Of a stretch of DNA of 7,610 bases, positions 1 through 5,541 are shown one piece after another. Below the pieces are notes generated by a model. The model was not told where the DNA came from. It worked only from the letters and a program-made list of their open reading frames with translations, and made no database searches. The position numbers and the translations under genes are program-made. This DNA is from Clostridiales bacterium UBA7044 (GTDB lineage: Bacteria > Bacillota > Clostridia > Oscillospirales > Oscillospiraceae). The stretch is from positions 3,741 through 11,350 of the forward strand of contig DLAP01000026.1 in the NCBI GenBank assembly GCA_002493965.1. The letters run 5' to 3'. The first letter of the stretch is position 1; each line of letters begins with the position of its first letter.

Positions 1-106
1 GTTATTCCATAATTTCGTGCGCACTGGCTCAGAATGACACGGTTTTTCGACAGCCTGCATCGCCGTAGGCGATTCCTTACCTATTCACTATTCCTTCTTC
101 ACTAAG
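1..106. repeat. Stacked short repeats downstream of eutT
   Basis: This spacer lies just beyond the eutT stop and has no plausible gene. Bases 11-39 form one copy of a direct repeat found again at 7581-7609 (28 of 29 bases identical). Read on the minus strand it contains TGTCATTCTGAGCC, a motif I recall from dispersed intergenic repeats of Clostridia. Bases 59-73 make a perfect 6-bp hairpin (ATCGCC, loop GTA, GGCGAT). Bases 81-103 carry a degenerate TTCACTA/TTCCTTC tract resembling 'TATTCACTATTCAC' intergenic repeats. No T-run follows the hairpin on the minus strand, so I do not call it a terminator for the eut operon. Confidence 0.6.
11..39. repeat. 29-base direct repeat, left copy
   Basis: It is identical to 7581-7609 at 28 of 29 positions and in the same orientation; the one difference is G against C at the seventh base. 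The core is GCACTGGCTCAGAATGACA. The two copies bracket the eut operon and the divergent gene. The motif resembles widely dispersed REP-like repeats, so a shared family is a simpler explanation than a target-site duplication of one mobile unit. Confidence 0.8.
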
Positions 107-790
107 TTAACGCTTAGCCTTCTCCTGAATCATCAATAGATACAGCATACTGCTCATCCGGTTCAGCGCTTTCAGAATATCCGGCCGGGACACATTCCCC
201 TCCCGGTCCCGGAAGGCCGCCACGGCGGCAAGTTCCGCCTCCCTGGCGGCGCACCTTGCCCGGTTAAGCCTGGCAATGACCATCCCATCCTCGGCCTCCG
301 GCATGAAGTGGGGCTGGCCGTAATAGTCCTGGGGGAAGTGGCTCCGCTTTCGCTGCTCCTCCTCCGTCAGGCCGCAGAGAGTGTCCCAGGTAAGCGGCTC
401 GTCCAGCACCTCGCACCGGACGATCTGCCGCGTCAGCGCTAAAACCTCTCCCACGGGCCCAATCAGCCTCTCCGCTTCCAGCTGGCACAGGATCAGCTCC
501 GCTTCCAATGTGTCCAGCCTCCCCCGGAACAGAATCCGGGGGTGGTCCTTTTCTACCAGCACATCCCCATGGAGGTGGGTCATATGCTCCGGCTTCTCCG
601 TGAGATACCCACCGTTCAGGAGGCGATAGGTTTGTGGTTTCGCCTGCTCCGCCGGACGGATCTCCACCCGCTCCCGGGTGAGGAAGTCCCGGGCAGAGCT
701 GGTCAGCTGGTCGCCCTTCGGGAGGAAGAAGACACGCTTCCCGTCCCGGTTCCGGAGATTGTCCCGGACGGCCGATTCACTCCAGAGCAT
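107..790 (-). CDS. eutT: EutT: ethanolamine-utilisation corrinoid adenosyltransferase
   Basis: A 227-residue protein of the EutT family, which transfers the adenosyl group of ATP to cob(I)alamin to make adenosylcobalamin, the cofactor of ethanolamine ammonia-lyase. Family landmarks seen are LTSSARDFL (29-37), a THLHG...DHPRILFRGRLD stretch (71-93) and the C-terminal RPDILKALNRMSS (202-214), which closely matches enterobacterial EutT. The HX11CCX2C metal site of the enterobacterial enzyme is absent: around residues 58-92 there is no cysteine. This fits the metal-independent Bacillota EutT class. The ATG lies 3 bases after the eutM stop with only a weak ribosome site inside the end of eutM, so translation is probably coupled. 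The C-terminus is shorter than in E. coli and the gene ends directly against repeats. The family call is firm. Confidence 0.9.
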   Translation of the reverse strand: MLWSESAVRDNLRNRDGKRVFFLPKGDQLTSSARDFLTRERVEIRPAEQAKPQTYRLLNGGYLTEKPEHMTHLHGDVLVEKDHPRILFRGRLDTLEAELILCQLEAERLIGPVGEVLALTRQIVRCEVLDEPLTWDTLCGLTEEEQRKRSHFPQDYYGQPHFMPEAEDGMVIARLNRARCAAREAELAAVAAFRDREGNVSRPDILKALNRMSSMLYLLMIQEKAKR

Positions 791-793
791 TTT

Positions 794-1099
794 TTACTTG
801 GCCGCGGGCGGGTTCTGGTTTAAGCGCCCCTTGGGCAGGATGGCGTCCACCTCCGCGTGGGGCCGGGCGATGACATGGACGGAGATCAGCTCGCCCACCT
901 TTTCCGCCGCTGCCGCGCCGGCGTCCGTGGCAGCCTTCACCGCGCCCACGTCACCCCGGACCATGACGGTCACAAGACCGCCGCCCACCTGCTCTTTCCC
1001 TACCAGGGAGACATTGGCGGATTTCACCATGGCGTCCGCCGCCTCAATGGCCCCGATGAGGCCCTTGGTTTCGATCATTCCCAGAGAATTTGTGTCCAT
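794..1099 (-). CDS. eutM: EutM: hexameric BMC-domain microcompartment shell protein
   Basis: A 101-residue single BMC-domain protein that builds the hexagonal tiles of the ethanolamine microcompartment facets. It is nearly collinear with E. coli Eut[20 protein letters not shown] (6-24), the pore segment QVGGG (37-41), [20 protein letters not shown] and [11 protein letters not shown] chose the ATG at 1099, preceded by GGAGG (1110-1114) ten bases upstream, rather than the in-frame ATG at 1117, which overlaps that ribosome site and would add six residues absent from the family. The C-terminal tail after ARPH is short and proline/alanine-rich, as is common. It is followed after 3 bases by eutT and preceded by an unusually long 168-base spacer after eutL. 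It could also be labelled PduA/CcmK-like, but the context supports EutM. Confidence 0.93.
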   Translation of the reverse strand: MDTNSLGMIETKGLIGAIEAADAMVKSANVSLVGKEQVGGGLVTVMVRGDVGAVKAATDAGAAAAEKVGELISVHVIARPHAEVDAILPKGRLNQNPPAAK

Positions 1100-1267
1100 A
1101 ATCCTGTTTCCTCCCATTATTTTGTCATGTGTTGTCAGGGTTTTCCCGGGTTGCGTGGTAGCTGCCCCAGTGCGTACACTGGGGCGGATGAGGCGTCCCA
1201 GTGATGGAGCCAGTGTGTTAAAGCACTTATTTTCGATATTGGTTCAAATCCCGCAGCACCTCATCTG
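1100..1267. other. Long eutL-eutM spacer with hairpin and repeat sequence
   Basis: These 168 bases interrupt an otherwise tight operon. Bases 1164-1185 form a perfect 9-bp hairpin (GCCCCAGTG, loop CGTA, CACTGGGGC). The motif CCCAGTG recurs at 1197-1203 and CCAGTG again at 1210-1215. Bases 1240-1260 resemble the T-arm and 3' end of a tRNA but do not fold as one. The right end runs into the hairpin repeat that overlaps the end of eutL. On the minus strand no T-run follows the hairpin, so it is not an evident terminator; an RNA-processing or transcript-stabilising role upstream of eutM is possible but unproven. No coding potential was seen. Confidence 0.55.
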
Positions 1268-1309
1268 TCAGCCCTTTGGGCTGCCACCTTCCCCAAAGGG
1301 GAAGGCTTT
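1259..1309. repeat. Hairpin repeat (MITE-like) overlapping the 3' end of eutL
   Basis: Two adjacent perfect hairpins are visible: CAGCCC, loop TTT, GGGCTG (1269-1283) and CCTTCCCC, loop AAA, GGGGAAGG (1287-1305). The leading CCTCATCTGTCAGCC and trailing GGCTTT match, from memory, a short non-coding repeat common in Oscillospiraceae spacers. Its first hairpin contains the TGA stop of eutL (1270-1268), and the second encodes roughly the last dozen EutL residues. Bases 1292-1308 match 2865-2881 in inverted orientation at 16 of 17 positions. Confidence 0.75.
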
Positions 1310-1927
1310 AGGCATCCCCGCCACCTCGGCTACCCCTTCGGCAAAGGCGGCGCAGGCAGCATCGCAGGCGCTTTGGGTGCCGCTGAGCAGGCCGCCGCCA
1401 AAATTGGTTTCACTGGGCGGGGCGTAAAGCTTCTGTAGCTTCACATCCGCCGCCTTCAGTGCGAAATCCATGGCGTACATCCCTTCCAGTGGCGGGGCGA
1501 TCAGGTAGGCGATGGCCGATCCCGCTGGAACCCCAGCTTCCTTTGCAAGGTAGGAGCCTACGCTGCTAACAGTATGCGCAAGAAAGGGAACTCCATTCAC
1601 TTCCTGAAAGCCTGTCCGGCCAAGTTCTGACAGGGCCGCCTCCATACCGCTTTTTACCGCTCCGGGGGTCTGGCCCGCGATAATCCCGATGACCTCTCCC
1701 GCGTTGGGGGTGGAGGCGTTCCCCGCCCCTGCGTAGAAGCTTCGGCCGTAGGCTACCTCTACCTCGGCGGCTTTCGTGGCCGCGTCCAGAGCGATATAGG
1801 TGGCGTCGTCACAGTCGGTGGTGATGAGGCCCAGAGAGGGGCAGCCCTCCGGCGCGCCTAAGGCAGCGCACAGGCTGGGGCTGGCATTGGCCAGATACTT
1901 TAGGGCCAGCACCTTTACCGGAATCAT
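1268..1927 (-). CDS. eutL: EutL: tandem-BMC trimeric shell protein
   Basis: A 219-residue shell protein with two BMC folds in one chain (roughly residues 1-110 and 115-205). It forms pseudohexameric trimers with a gated pore thought to admit ethanolamine or larger cofactors. Segments that match EutL are CPSLGLITTDCDDATYIALD (29-48), EVAYGRSFYAGAG, PFLAHTVSSVGSYL, AYLIAPPLEGMYAMDFALK and PPSETNFGGGLLSGTQSAC. The ATG overlaps the eutC stop as ATGA, with AGGAGG (1935-1940) seven bases upstream, so the start is secure. The tail is odd: after GVAEVAGMP the residues KAFPFGEGGSPKG are encoded by a hairpin repeat that also provides the stop codon. The BMC core appears intact and the total length equals the E. 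coli protein, so it is probably functional. Confidence 0.93.
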   Translation of the reverse strand: MIPVKVLALKYLANASPSLCAALGAPEGCPSLGLITTDCDDATYIALDAATKAAEVEVAYGRSFYAGAGNASTPNAGEVIGIIAGQTPGAVKSGMEAALSELGRTGFQEVNGVPFLAHTVSSVGSYLAKEAGVPAGSAIAYLIAPPLEGMYAMDFALKAADVKLQKLYAPPSETNFGGGLLSGTQSACDAACAAFAEGVAEVAGMPKAFPFGEGGSPKG

Positions 1928-2832
1928 ACCGCCGCCTCCTGATGCAGCGCCACGCCGGAGACCTTCTTATTTAATATGGTCTCGATCAGCCCCGCAATAT
2001 GGGCCCCCGCCTCCACCGCCGGGGTGCCCTGGGCGTGGATGTTGGACACCACCGTCCGGCTGGATTCCGACACCCCAGTCCGGGGCCGATAGGTCAGGTA
2101 CGCGGACATGCTCTTGTCTGTCACCAATCCCGGCCGCTCTCCCACCAGCATACAGATGAGCTCACAGCCCGTCACGTCTCCCACCGCGTCTCCCGCGCCT
2201 ACCCGGCAATACCGGACGAAAATGGGGGTGCCCGGGTCGATAGAGCGCATTTTCAGCCCCTCCCGGATGGCGTTTAAGCAGTCCATGGCGTTGGCCGTAA
2301 TGGCGGCGGAGCTTAGGCCGTCTCCCACCACGATCTGCACCCTGGGAGTACCGGGGATGGCAGAGCGGATTTTCTTTCGGTTTTCCTCGTCAAACCGCCG
2401 CCCCAGGTCCGGCCGGGTCAGGTACTCGTCCTTACTGTGACACTCCGTCTGGACCTCCACCATGTCATGGACCTTTGCGTATTCCTCTGGCACCTGGGAG
2501 AATACCGCGTCCTGGGCCGCGGCGTGATCCGCGCGGAAGCGGAGCATGGTCAGGGTCTTATACCGCGCCCCCGCCCGGCCGCAGCCTAAGCGGGCCGGGG
2601 TCCGCTCCTTCATTTTCCGGAATTTCTCCCCGTTTTGGGGGTCCTCGGTCAAGTACAGCTTCCGTAAATCCAGGGCCGTCACGTCGGGGACAAAATCCCC
2701 GTCCCCATAGGGGGTTTTCCCTTTTTCCGGCTGGGGGGCGGTGGGATGATAGCCCGCCGCTTTCACTGCGGGGGCGTCCTCCATGCCGCCTAAGATTTCC
2801 GCCACCATGGCGGCAACTTCCTGTTTATTCAT
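1924..2832 (-). CDS. eutC: EutC: ethanolamine ammonia-lyase small subunit
   Basis: A 302-residue small (beta) subunit of the adenosylcobalamin-dependent ethanolamine ammonia-lyase, which converts ethanolamine to acetaldehyde and ammonia in the microcompartment lumen. It is seen from RLGCGRAG (81-88), MLRFRADHAAAQDAV, VQIVVGDGLSSAAI (165-178), GERPGLVTDKSMSAYLTYRP (231-250) and SNIHAQGTPAVEAGAHIA. The N-terminal segment is the usual variable, partly disordered arm that can carry a shell-targeting helix. I chose the ATG at 2832, with AGAGGTG (2839-2845) six bases upstream; an in-frame GTG at 2841 would add three residues but lies within that ribosome site. The gene is intact, yet its obligate partner eutB, expected directly upstream, is missing. 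Known lyases need both subunits, so this protein alone should not be active. Confidence 0.95.
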   Translation of the reverse strand: MNKQEVAAMVAEILGGMEDAPAVKAAGYHPTAPQPEKGKTPYGDGDFVPDVTALDLRKLYLTEDPQNGEKFRKMKERTPARLGCGRAGARYKTLTMLRFRADHAAAQDAVFSQVPEEYAKVHDMVEVQTECHSKDEYLTRPDLGRRFDEENRKKIRSAIPGTPRVQIVVGDGLSSAAITANAMDCLNAIREGLKMRSIDPGTPIFVRYCRVGAGDAVGDVTGCELICMLVGERPGLVTDKSMSAYLTYRPRTGVSESSRTVVSNIHAQGTPAVEAGAHIAGLIETILNKKVSGVALHQEAAV

Positions 2833-2883
2833 TTCCTTCACCTCTCGTTTTTGCTGGGGCCGCCAAGCCTTCTCCTTTGGGTA
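2833..2883. other. eutA-eutC junction where eutB is expected
   Basis: Only 51 bases separate the eutA stop from the eutC ATG. In typical operons about 1.36 kb of eutB sits here. On the plus strand AAGCCTTCTCCTTTGGG (2865-2881), starting two bases from the eutA stop, matches the inverted repeat at 1292-1308 at 16 of 17 bases, and looks like one arm plus loop of the same hairpin repeat. The rest holds the eutC ribosome site (2839-2845). No eutB-like codons can be recognised. I read this as a probable deletion or insertion scar. Confidence 0.6.
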
Positions 2884-4236
2884 TCAGCCCTGCTTATTGA
2901 GCACCAGGGTTTTCACCACCACCGGGAACGCGCCTCCTACGGGCTTGCCAATGTCCAGATAGCTGCCCTCTCCCACCTGTACCCGGTCAATGCACAGAAT
3001 CGGCGTCTCCCTGGGAAGCCGCACCGCCAGGGCCTGACCCAGAGCCTTTGCCATATCCTGCTCCAGGCAGATCAGGATTTCGCCCGGAGCCTGGGAAAGA
3101 ATCCCTTCCGCCATCTCCACCGTCTGCTCATAGCTGGGGGCGTCGATCCCCGGCATGGCCAGGATGGCCGTCTCCTCCTGAGTCGCCAGAGCCTCCCGGA
3201 TTTCCGAGGGCTGGCTCACCTTTACCGCCGGGACATTTTTCAGGGGCAGCGCCACATTCTGACAGAACACCGTACTGCCGGAAAGCTGGGCGCTGTGGCA
3301 CCCTGCCCCGATCACCGTGGCCCGGATGGTCTCTTTTCCCAGCACATATTTCCCCTGACAGAGCCTGCTTTCCCGAATGCAGGAGCCCAGCTCCGGGCCG
3401 ATATCCCCAAAGGCCAGACTGGCGTAATCCTTCCCGATGCAGTCCGCTACGCCGCCGGAGAAGGAGAGCACCAGAGGCTCACCCGGCACCTCCCAGGCTT
3501 TCCCCGTCTCCCGGGTGGTCAGAACTTCCAGCAGGGGCGTTTTTTCCCGCAGTCCCGCCGCCATTTCCAGGGCCTGAGCCAGGGTAGTCCCGATCTGCCG
3601 GAGGGCTTCCTCCTCCGCCTTTTCTCCCACCTGCAGGCCGCAGATCTCCTGCAATACCGGGGAGACGTAGGTGACGACGCCATCCTGCGTCAGCTTCAGC
3701 AGCCGCCCGCCCACATTCAGGCAGCCCGTCTCCACAATCTTTCCGTCCCGAATGAGGGAAAGGTTGCTGGTGCCCCCGCCGATGTCCATGTGAAGCACCG
3801 TCACACCCGTGTCCCGGCTGTAGTCCACCGCCCCGGAACCCTTGGCCGCCAGGACGCTTTCCAGGTCCGGCCCCGCCGTGGCCACCACGAAGTCCCCCGC
3901 CAGATCGGAAAGGGCCTCCAGTACCGCCTGAGCGTTTTCCTTCCGGCTGGTCTCCCCCGTGATGATGATGGCCCCCGTGTCCACGTCCTCCCGGGTGATT
4001 CCGGCCCGCCGGTATTCTTCCTCCACGATTTCCCGGAGGGCGGCGGCGTCCATCCGGTGTTCGTCCAGCAGGGGCGTAAAATGCACCGGGCTTTCGTAGA
4101 GGATCTTTCGCTCCCCGATCTCCATTTCCGGCACGGAGAAGGGGGAGGCCCGGTTTTCCACCGTCAGCTCCGACAGGATCATCTGGGTGGAGGTGGTGCC
4201 GATGTCCAGGCCCACACTCTTGAGTTTCTCAGACAC
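2884..4236 (-). CDS. eutA: EutA: ethanolamine ammonia-lyase reactivating factor
   Basis: A 450-residue ATP-dependent chaperone of the actin/Hsp70-like (ASKHA) fold, which releases damaged cobalamin from ethanolamine ammonia-lyase so that fresh adenosylcobalamin can bind. It shows the first phosphate loop GLDIGTTST (9-17), the second phosphate loop MDIGGGTSNLSLI (150-162), GCLNVGGRLLKL, LSFSGGVADCIGKDYASL (258-274) and a complete C-terminus VVVKTLVLNKQG. Length is close to E. coli EutA (467). The start is a GTG at 4236 that overlaps the upstream dehydrogenase stop by 8 bases, with GAGGTGA (4243-4249) six bases upstream. It is intact in frame, so its usual client EutBC is expected in the cell, though only EutC is encoded here. 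The family call is strong. Confidence 0.95.
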   Translation of the reverse strand: MSEKLKSVGLDIGTTSTQMILSELTVENRASPFSVPEMEIGERKILYESPVHFTPLLDEHRMDAAALREIVEEEYRRAGITREDVDTGAIIITGETSRKENAQAVLEALSDLAGDFVVATAGPDLESVLAAKGSGAVDYSRDTGVTVLHMDIGGGTSNLSLIRDGKIVETGCLNVGGRLLKLTQDGVVTYVSPVLQEICGLQVGEKAEEEALRQIGTTLAQALEMAAGLREKTPLLEVLTTRETGKAWEVPGEPLVLSFSGGVADCIGKDYASLAFGDIGPELGSCIRESRLCQGKYVLGKETIRATVIGAGCHSAQLSGSTVFCQNVALPLKNVPAVKVSQPSEIREALATQEETAILAMPGIDAPSYEQTVEMAEGILSQAPGEILICLEQDMAKALGQALAVRLPRETPILCIDRVQVGEGSYLDIGKPVGGAFPVVVKTLVLNKQG

Positions 4237-5311
4237 GGCCCGTCACCTCTTCCAAGATCCGGCGAATGACGAAATCCTCCACCATCATGGGGTTGCCTGC
4301 GCTGCATGGGTCTTTTAGGACGGCCTTTACAATATCCCCGGCGCTGCGCCAGACCTGCCTGGGATCCACCCCCGCCTGCACCAGGGTCTCCGGAAGGTTC
4401 AGTTCCCGCCGGAGCCTCACCAGGCTGTTTCTCAGATTCCGCACCGCGATGGTGTCGGCGCTGCCTCCCATGCCCGCGGCCCTGGCCAGCTCCGCGTACT
4501 TCTTCCCCGCCGCCCCCGCGTTGGAGCCGATGACCGCAGGAAGCAGGATGGCGTTGAGCTTTCCATGGGGCACATGGAACATTCCGCCTAGGCTGTGGGC
4601 CATGGCGTGGCACAGGCCCAGTCCCGCCTGGGTAAAGGCCAGTCCTGCCATGGTTGACGCCACGTGCACCTTCAGCCGCACGTCCTTGTGCCCGGCGTAG
4701 GAGGCAGGCAGGGCGGCGTAAAGACTGGAAAACGCCTCCCGGGCGTATAGATCGGAGAAGACCCCCGCATCCTTTGCCGTATAGGCTTCCACCGCGTGGG
4801 TGATGGCATCGAAGCCGGTCTCCGCAATGAGGTTTTTCGGAAGCTCCATGAGAAAGTCGCTGTCCAATATGGCAATGTCCGGCCGAAGACGCGAATCCAC
4901 CAAGGGACGCTTCACCTTATCGTGGGTCAGAATGGTGAAATCCGTCACCTCCGACCCGGAGCCGGAGGTGGTGGGAATGGCGGCCAGGGTATAGCTACCC
5001 TTGGCAAAATAGGCCATGGCCTTGCCGCAGTCCATGGCGCTGCCGCCTCCCAAGGCCACCACCAGATCGGGCCCAAAGTCTTTCAGGAGGGCCGTCCCCT
5101 CCGCCGCCAGCTCCACCGTGGGGTCGGGCCGGACCTGATCGAAGTAAGCAATTTCCGGCGCTTTTGTCAGGGCCGCCACCTTCTGGGCCATGCCGTTTTT
5201 CATAAAGTATGGGTCCGTCACCAGGAACAGCCGCCTGGCCTTTAAGTTTCCCAGGGCCGCCACTGCTCCCGGACCGGACACGATTCTTGTCTTGCAGGAA
5301 AAATCCTCCAT
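4229..5311 (-). CDS. eutG: EutG-like iron-containing alcohol dehydrogenase
   Basis: A 360-residue group III (iron-dependent) alcohol dehydrogenase, expected to reduce acetaldehyde to ethanol and regenerate NAD+ inside the microcompartment. Seen are a nucleotide-binding GGGSAMDCGKA (88-98), TTSGSGSE (114-121), and a metal site with the spacing of the family: D168 and H172 in GFDAITHA, H235 and H249 in CHAMAHSLGGMFHVPHG. I start at the ATG at 5311, which gives the family-typical MEDFSCKTRIVSGPGA; a TTG at 5356 in frame would add 15 atypical residues. The ribosome site is weak (GGTGG, 5316-5320). It is the first gene of the minus-strand operon and overlaps eutA by 8 bases. The exact substrate is inferred from context; related enzymes act on butanol, propanediol or lactaldehyde. 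Confidence 0.88.
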   Translation of the reverse strand: MEDFSCKTRIVSGPGAVAALGNLKARRLFLVTDPYFMKNGMAQKVAALTKAPEIAYFDQVRPDPTVELAAEGTALLKDFGPDLVVALGGGSAMDCGKAMAYFAKGSYTLAAIPTTSGSGSEVTDFTILTHDKVKRPLVDSRLRPDIAILDSDFLMELPKNLIAETGFDAITHAVEAYTAKDAGVFSDLYAREAFSSLYAALPASYAGHKDVRLKVHVASTMAGLAFTQAGLGLCHAMAHSLGGMFHVPHGKLNAILLPAVIGSNAGAAGKKYAELARAAGMGGSADTIAVRNLRNSLVRLRRELNLPETLVQAGVDPRQVWRSAGDIVKAVLKDPCSAGNPMMVEDFVIRRILEEVTGRV

Positions 5312-5538
5312 ATCGCCACCGCCTTCCGCTTTCGAAACCTTTTTGATTTCCGTCAACGCTAGTATTTCCCGGAGTCCCAGATTTCATGAGAATTTTTTGC
5401 AAGCTTTGCGGGGGCGGCCTGAAAGAAAATTTGAGGCAGGGTTTTCCCGGAATGATGGAGAGGTCTTGCTTTTTTTCGGATTCCGTGGTAAAATACTCTA
5501 TATTTTATGCCGATATGGAAAGAAAGGGAGGGAGCGGC
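5312..5538. other. Divergent intergenic region between the eut operon and the DUF2207 gene
   Basis: These 227 bases must drive both directions. A convincing plus-strand promoter is present at 5466-5494. On the minus strand I found no good -35/-10 pair; a weak TTTCTT, 17 bases, TATAGA arrangement lies near 5497-5525. I looked for a cobalamin riboswitch, a T-box and the paired hairpins recognised by the EutV antiterminator, and saw none with confidence. The AT-rich part is 5455-5520. Confidence 0.5.
5466..5494 (+). promoter_or_regulatory. Extended -10 vegetative promoter for the DUF2207 gene
   Basis: TTGCTT (5466-5471) is followed by a 17-base spacer and TAAAAT (5489-5494, five of six consensus bases), with TG at 5486-5487 making an extended -10. 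Transcription should start near 5501, giving a short leader of about 38 bases before the TTG start. The -35 box matches only three of six bases, which the extended -10 would offset. Confidence 0.65.
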
Positions 5539-5541
5539 TTG
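5525..5541 (+). promoter_or_regulatory. Ribosome binding site fixing a TTG start
   Basis: GGGAGGGAG is followed after a short spacer by TTG at 5539-5541. This purine-rich site, together with the signal peptide that begins here, decides the start of the DUF2207 gene. No ATG in frame nearby has a comparable site. Confidence 0.75.

Noticed and set aside
1180..1262. Possible tRNA on the plus strand ending in GGTTCAAATCCCGCAGCACC
   Set aside because: The T-loop looks right, but only two pairs of the T-stem form, the anticodon-like stem at 1211-1226 leaves a six-base loop, and no matching acceptor strand (AGGTGCT or GTGCTGC) exists upstream. At most it is a fragment.
2884..4236. The gene between the dehydrogenase and eutC being a mis-assigned eutB
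   Set aside because: It has two ASKHA phosphate loops (LDIGTTST and MDIGGGTSN), which are features of EutA, and none of the TIM-barrel lyase features of EutB.
2851..4269. Long plus-strand open frame (472 codons) opposite eutA
   Set aside because: It is the antisense of a clearly recognised eutA. Its translation is rich in H, R, P and Q, with no family motif, which is typical of GC-rich shadow frames.
5312..5538. Cobalamin riboswitch or EutV antiterminator leader upstream of the eut operon
   Set aside because: No B12-box-like conserved core and no convincing pair of hexaloop hairpins with an overlapping terminator could be found.
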